A stretch of 64,000 bases of DNA from Carya illinoinensis (taxonomy: Eukaryota; Streptophyta; Magnoliopsida; Fagales; Juglandaceae). The notes below the pieces were generated by a model. That model made no database searches. It was not told the origin of the DNA and was given only the letters and a program-made list of their open reading frames with translations. Location of the stretch: assembly GCF_018687715.1 (NCBI RefSeq), contig NC_056764.1, positions 2,916,501 to 2,980,500 on the forward strand. The letters run 5' to 3'. The first letter of the stretch is position 1. The number at the start of each line of letters is the position of its first letter. The position numbers were made by a program, and so were the translations under genes. Of the stretch, positions 59,616 through 64,000 are shown in pieces.

Positions 59616-60692
59616 ATGTGTCTCTTATTCAGTAAATCTAGCGACTTTATCTTGCTCTTCTTCATCTTCCTAATTGTTCGCTCGCCCCCATGCATTCTTG
59701 CCAGAAGAACGCCCGAATTCAGGTGGATCAATTTTCCGGTAACTGCCAAAAGCTATAAGGGCAATAGGGACTACATCGAAAGGTTCTTCAACGCGACCAG
59801 AGGCAGCCATATAACTGGCATATCGGAAATCAAAAAACACTTTCATCGTTTTGGCTATCTCACGTCGCAGAACGGCACATTCACCAACACCTTCGACGCT
59901 CGGTTCGAATTGGCTATCACACGCTACCAAGAAAAACTCGGCCTACCCACTACGGGTAAGCTTGATTACCCTACAGTTTCTCAAATTACCGAGCCAAGGT
60001 GTGGCGTGCCCGACGCAGTCCACAGGTTGCATGCAACCCGACATTACGAGTATTTTTCTGGGAAACCTCGATGGTCACGGCGCATGCCAATGAGGCTCAC
60101 CTACGCATTCTCGCCGGAGAATTCGATAAACCACTTGAGCTTATCAGACATAAGGGTCGTTTTCAAACGCGCATTTGGGAAATGGGCATCGGTTATACCA
60201 GTGAGTTTCTTGGAGACCGAGGACTATGGCTTCGCGGATATAAAAATTGGGTTTTACAGCGGCGACCACGGCGACGGAGAGCCATTCGATGGGGTTCTGG
60301 GAGTTCTGGCCCACTCATTCTCGCCGGAGAGCGGGAGACTCCACCTCGATGCGGCGGAGACGTGGACCGTTAACTTTGAGACGGAGAAATCGCCAGTGGC
60401 CGTTGATTTGGAATCTGTAGCAACCCATGAGATCGGGCATTTGCTAGGTTTAGCCCACAGCTCGGTGAAGGAGGCTGTTATGTACCCTAGCTTGAAGCCT
60501 AGGGATAAGAAGTTGGATTTGACAGTGGACGATGTGGAAGGAGTGCAAGCTCTGTATGGATCAAACCCTAATTTTAGGACTGGGTCTTTGTTAGAGTCAG
60601 ATATTTCCACAAATCAGGGTGTTGATTACAGAGCTGGGACATCTACGGGGGCCATTTCAGTGCTGGCTTTGATTCTTTGTTTGTACATATGA
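59616..60692 (+). CDS. Matrix metalloproteinase, plant MMP (matrixin), intronless, 358 aa
   Basis: Secreted zinc endopeptidase of the M10A family. A signal peptide covers about residues 1-29 (hydrophobic FILLFFIFLIV). The propeptide has the Cys switch PRCGVPD at 127-133, whose Cys holds the zinc in the zymogen. The catalytic domain follows, with the SGDHGDGEPFDG calcium/structural-zinc segment (215-226), the active site HEIGHLLGLAH (271-281) and the Met-turn at M289 (VMYPSL). The tail ends in a hydrophobic stretch (about 345-358) after small residues, as in GPI-anchored plant MMPs, so it probably sits on the outer face of the plasma membrane. There is no hemopexin domain and no intron, both usual for plant MMPs. 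Length is normal (about 340-380). It is co-directional with EF-G; Arabidopsis 4-MMP (At2g45040) sits next to an EF-G gene, from memory. Confidence 0.95.
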   Translation: MCLLFSKSSDFILLFFIFLIVRSPPCILARRTPEFRWINFPVTAKSYKGNRDYIERFFNATRGSHITGISEIKKHFHRFGYLTSQNGTFTNTFDARFELAITRYQEKLGLPTTGKLDYPTVSQITEPRCGVPDAVHRLHATRHYEYFSGKPRWSRRMPMRLTYAFSPENSINHLSLSDIRVVFKRAFGKWASVIPVSFLETEDYGFADIKIGFYSGDHGDGEPFDGVLGVLAHSFSPESGRLHLDAAETWTVNFETEKSPVAVDLESVATHEIGHLLGLAHSSVKEAVMYPSLKPRDKKLDLTVDDVEGVQALYGSNPNFRTGSLLESDISTNQGVDYRAGTSTGAISVLALILCLYI

Positions 60693-61348
60693 TTTCAATG
60701 AATATTTCTTTGTTTTTTGGTTTTTGGGTTGTGGAGGCCGGAACATTAATCATGTTTCCTAGAGTACAGGATAAGGATCAGGCCGGTTGGACGCCCTAAG
60801 ATAGGATTTGACCATGGTAGCTTTGAAATTTGAATTAGTTTGGCAAACTCAAACAATATCGGAGATATTTTTCATCTCTGACGTTTTTGGTGTTCATGAT
60901 TGAATTCATCGAAGATAAAACGTCAGCAAGGTCACAATGTTCTTTCTGTTTGTTTGTTCTTTCCTTAATTGATCTTCTCTTTGCATACGGTTTATTACTA
61001 TTGACAATTTATTACAACAAAAATAAAATTACAAATTGACGTGATTGAACGTAATACATTTTATTATAAAATAAATTTAACATACATATTTTATGAAATC
61101 ACGTTAATTTATAAATTTATTACTGTAAAACCTCTTTAAAATTATAATACTTTAATTTATTTTATTGGTTTTCTTTTGTAATAGTCTAATTCATCCTGAA
61201 TTAGCGATGCAGATGCTATGTTCGTGATTAAAAAATCATCAAAATCAGTTTTGTTTGGGGTTAAGATCATCACAATTAGCAAGATCAGACTATGAAGAAG
61301 CGCATAATGCACATTCGATCGAACATGATCTAGTTTAACAATCAACCA
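60693..61348. other. 3' flank of the metalloproteinase gene
   Basis: 60693 to about 60960 is the probable 3' UTR. The rest is AT-rich and holds one hairpin MITE at 61015-61135. No gene is seen. Confidence 0.5.
61015..61135. mobile_element. AT-rich hairpin MITE, copy D
   Basis: Left arm AAAATTACAAATTGACGTGATT and right arm AATCACGTTAATTTATAAATTT (each quoted in part) are inverted copies, with TTATTATAAAATAAATTTAAC in the middle. Same family as the copies near 36.5, 38.7 and 40.0 kb. Confidence 0.55.
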
Positions 61349-64000
61349 CACTACAACAAAAATCATTTTTTGGGACGAAATTGCTTTGGGACGAATTGGA
61401 AATCGTCCCAAAAAGTGAGATTTTGGAACGAAATTTGAATTTCGTTCCAAAATAACGACGGAATGCCAGACCGTTCGAACGCGTTCGAACGCTATTCTTA
61501 GGGACGAAATTTTTTGTCCCAAATAAGTTAACCGTTCGACCGTTAATGATTAACCATTCGAACGTTCAATTGTTACCGTTTGAACGTAATATTGGCGCGA
61601 TAGGCAAAATTATTTTGGAGGGAAATTGACAAACCGTTCGAACGGTAAATTATAAACGTTCGAATGATACATATTCACCGTTCAAACGTTATTTGAAGCG
61701 TTCGAACGTGGTACCGTTCGAACGGTAAGTTAATACCGTTCGAACGTATTAACTGAAAATTAATACCCTTCCCTAATTAATCCAAATTCATGATAATAAA
61801 TGTTATTTAAATGTAATATTCGGTATTAATTATATTAAATATAATAATTAATTCAATTATAATATATTTTAACTGTTAAATATATTAAATGCAATATATT
61901 TAATGCGCTTATATATTATTAAACACTATATATTATATTTATAATTTTTTATATATATAGTATATATTATATTATATTTAATTAAAATATATTATACTAT
62001 TGAATATTATATAGTATATAGTATATAGTATAAGTTATATTATATAGTATAATTAATATAATATAGACTACTATATACATGAAACTATGTTCATGTATTT
62101 ATATAACATATATATTATATGTGATATTAACTAATATATATATATATAATAGTATATGTATTACATGACTTGTTTAATATATTTTTCATATTATATTGCA
62201 GTTATAGGCTAATTAGATGACACTCTCTATTCTAGCACTATAAATGACACTATATATACTCAATTTTAGTTTTTGTATCATTATAATACACTCTAATTGC
62301 TAGTAGTATAGATGACACTATATATAATAGTAGATATCCTATTATTAAATAATATTATAATAATAATATAATATAATAAACACTATATATATATGCATGT
62401 GATACATATAACCCTATGCTATGATACCATATATATGTTATATATAATAGGTTAATATATGTACTTGACTATAATACTAGATGTAATATGATATTTTATA
62501 CTATATATGTTACTAAACTATATAATATATGTTTGATTATATATTATATAGTTATATTACTCTATCTCTAAACTATAGTATATTTACAAGTTATTATATT
62601 TAAAGGTATAGTGTAAAAAAAATACAATAAGCAACATTTTAATTTGACGTTTGAACGGTTTAAAATAACCGTTCAAACGTATAAGAAAACGTTCGAACGG
62701 TAATTTTCACGTTCGAACGGTAATTTTCACGTTCGAACGTGAAAATTAGAGGGGGAAAATTTTCCCGCTAATCTATTTGACGTTCGAACGTTCATTAAAT
62801 AACCGTTCGAACGTCAATGTTCTACATTTACACGACAGAACCTCACAATCTCGCACTCGTTCCAGTCGACTTCCAATCTCTCCCACGCTCATTTTCTTCC
62901 AACCAACGCCATTATTCTTCAATCCAGCCCTCAAATATTACTAACTTCTATCAATCTCTTATATTTTCGGATTAAGAGGTTGTTTTTACCGTTTGGTGAA
63001 GAGTATTTAAGTTTTGGGCATTGGGTACGGGTGGATTTTCCGGTTTATCTCTCCAAATCAGGTATTCTCCTTAAATATATTCTCATTTTAGATTTTATAT
63101 AAGTGTTTTCGTTTGCTATAATGAGTTCGTCATATAGTTTGCTGTCTTTTGATGTAATTTGGACTGTAAATGTTGAGGTTTTCGGAGGTTGAAGACGACT
63201 GTAATCTGGAATTAATCCGTTCGAACGGTACTCGTTTGCCGTTCGAACGTATGTCCTTAGATCGAACGGTGACTAGCACCGTTTGAACGTTATGTTGGTC
63301 AGTATTAAAATAATTAATACTTTAAATGCAGGAATTGAAATAAAAATTAATTATTTATAATCTACATTTAATAATACTTAAATACTTAAAAGATTAAAGT
63401 AATCAAATGAGAATGAATTCAATTACAAATCATCTAAAATTTAATAATACTTAAATATTTAATAGTTGAATTATTCAACTATAGGTTAATACAAATAGTT
63501 TTGTTTTAATAACACAAAAATACTTAATCTTTGAATTAATAAAATGAATTTTAAATAAAATACAAATAATCTAGATTTAATAATACTTAAATACTTAAAA
63601 GTTAAAAGTGATCAAATGAATTTGAATTAAAATATAAATTCCGAATTATAATTAATAAAATGAATGTTAATTACAATACAAATAGTTATAATTATTAACT
63701 AGAATGTTAATTACAATACAAATAGTTATAATTATTAACTAAAATGTTAATTAAAATACAAATAGTTATAATTAATAAAATATTTTGAAAGATATAAAAC
63801 AACTATCTAATTATTTAATAATATAAATACTTAATTAACATATCTTGCATTGTTTGTTTGATACATGTTCTATTGAAGAATTGGTTGCAAAACAACAAGA
63901 GTTAGAGGCTCAATTGGCGAGACAAGGAGACATGGAAATGCGCCTCAAAAAACATGAAGAAGAACAAGCAGAGTTCAGGAGAGATATGCAATTCCAAATG
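61349..64000 (+). mobile_element. CACTA (En/Spm) transposon, left portion, runs off the window
   Basis: Starts with CACTACAACAAAAATCA, a classic CACTA terminus, preceded by CCA. The first about 400 bases hold GGGACGAAATT/AATTTCGTCCC-type inverted motifs, then many copies of the palindrome CCGTTCGAACGG and variants (61470-61745). About 900 bases of almost pure A/T follow (61750-62640), then a second palindrome cluster (62645-62820) and a third (63215-63295). From 62820 the base composition rises and resembles a promoter and first exon, with a possible donor at CAG/GTATTC near 63060. A coding stretch with a coiled coil begins before 64000. The right end is outside the window. Confidence 0.85.
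63839..64000 (+). CDS. Coiled-coil exon of the CACTA element's gene (partial)
   Basis: An open frame from about 63839 to the window end encodes a Glu/Gln/Lys-rich helix (EELVAKQQELEAQLARQGD then MEMRLKKHEEEQAEF). Such C-terminal coiled coils are known from the plant Ptta/En/Spm transposase family, which fits the CACTA context. The exact exon start and the rest of the protein are not visible. A different host gene captured in the element cannot be excluded. Confidence 0.5.

Overview
This is nuclear DNA of a woody eudicot. Genes have many GT-AG introns, the intergenic DNA is AT-rich, and plant families (SBP-box factors, plant MMP, cytosolic MDH, mitochondrial EF-G) sit among Ty1/copia, L1, hAT, CACTA and SINE copies. 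Protein and repeat flavour suggests a rosid, perhaps Fagales/Juglandaceae; that placement is a guess from memory, not a computed result.

Layout. 1-261: last exon of a PLAC8/cell-number-regulator gene. 1199-10889: mitochondrial elongation factor G, 20 exons, 758 aa, with several 3' tails of one L1 family in its introns. 13240-16766: cytosolic-type NAD malate dehydrogenase, 7 exons, 332 aa, with a second possible first exon (13746-13908) that would add a membrane-anchor-like N-terminus. 17687-27390: a PDRG1-like prefoldin gene (166 aa) whose second intron is 8.3 kb because a 6.2-kb copia element (19319-25490) lies in it. That copia is itself interrupted by a 1.3-kb hAT-type element (23268-24563) carrying pieces of a GRAS transcription-factor gene. 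A tRNA-derived SINE with a perfect 22-bp target duplication lies in the same intron.

33690-35643: SPL8-type SBP-box gene, 3 exons, 313 aa. 42064-46681: a second, younger and smaller copia element with internal stops. 46857-52247 (minus): a second SBP-box gene, 3 exons, 397 aa, with a miR156 target site in its last exon and a 4-kb intron holding a CACTA-type MITE. The two SPL genes converge. 59616-60692: intronless matrix metalloproteinase with propeptide, cysteine switch, zinc site and a GPI-type tail. 61349 to the window end: the left part of a CACTA transposon with dense palindromic CGTTCGAACG repeats and the start of an internal gene with a coiled coil.

The genes are not one pathway. The PLAC8, EF-G and MMP genes recall the Arabidopsis At2g45010-At2g45030-At2g45040 neighbourhood, so the window is probably an ancient collinear block expanded by transposons. 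The observations most worth testing are the alternative MDH first exon, the GRAS-carrying hAT nested in a copia nested in an essential-looking intron, the plant-specific CxxC insertion in the PDRG1 homologue, and the palindrome-rich CACTA end.
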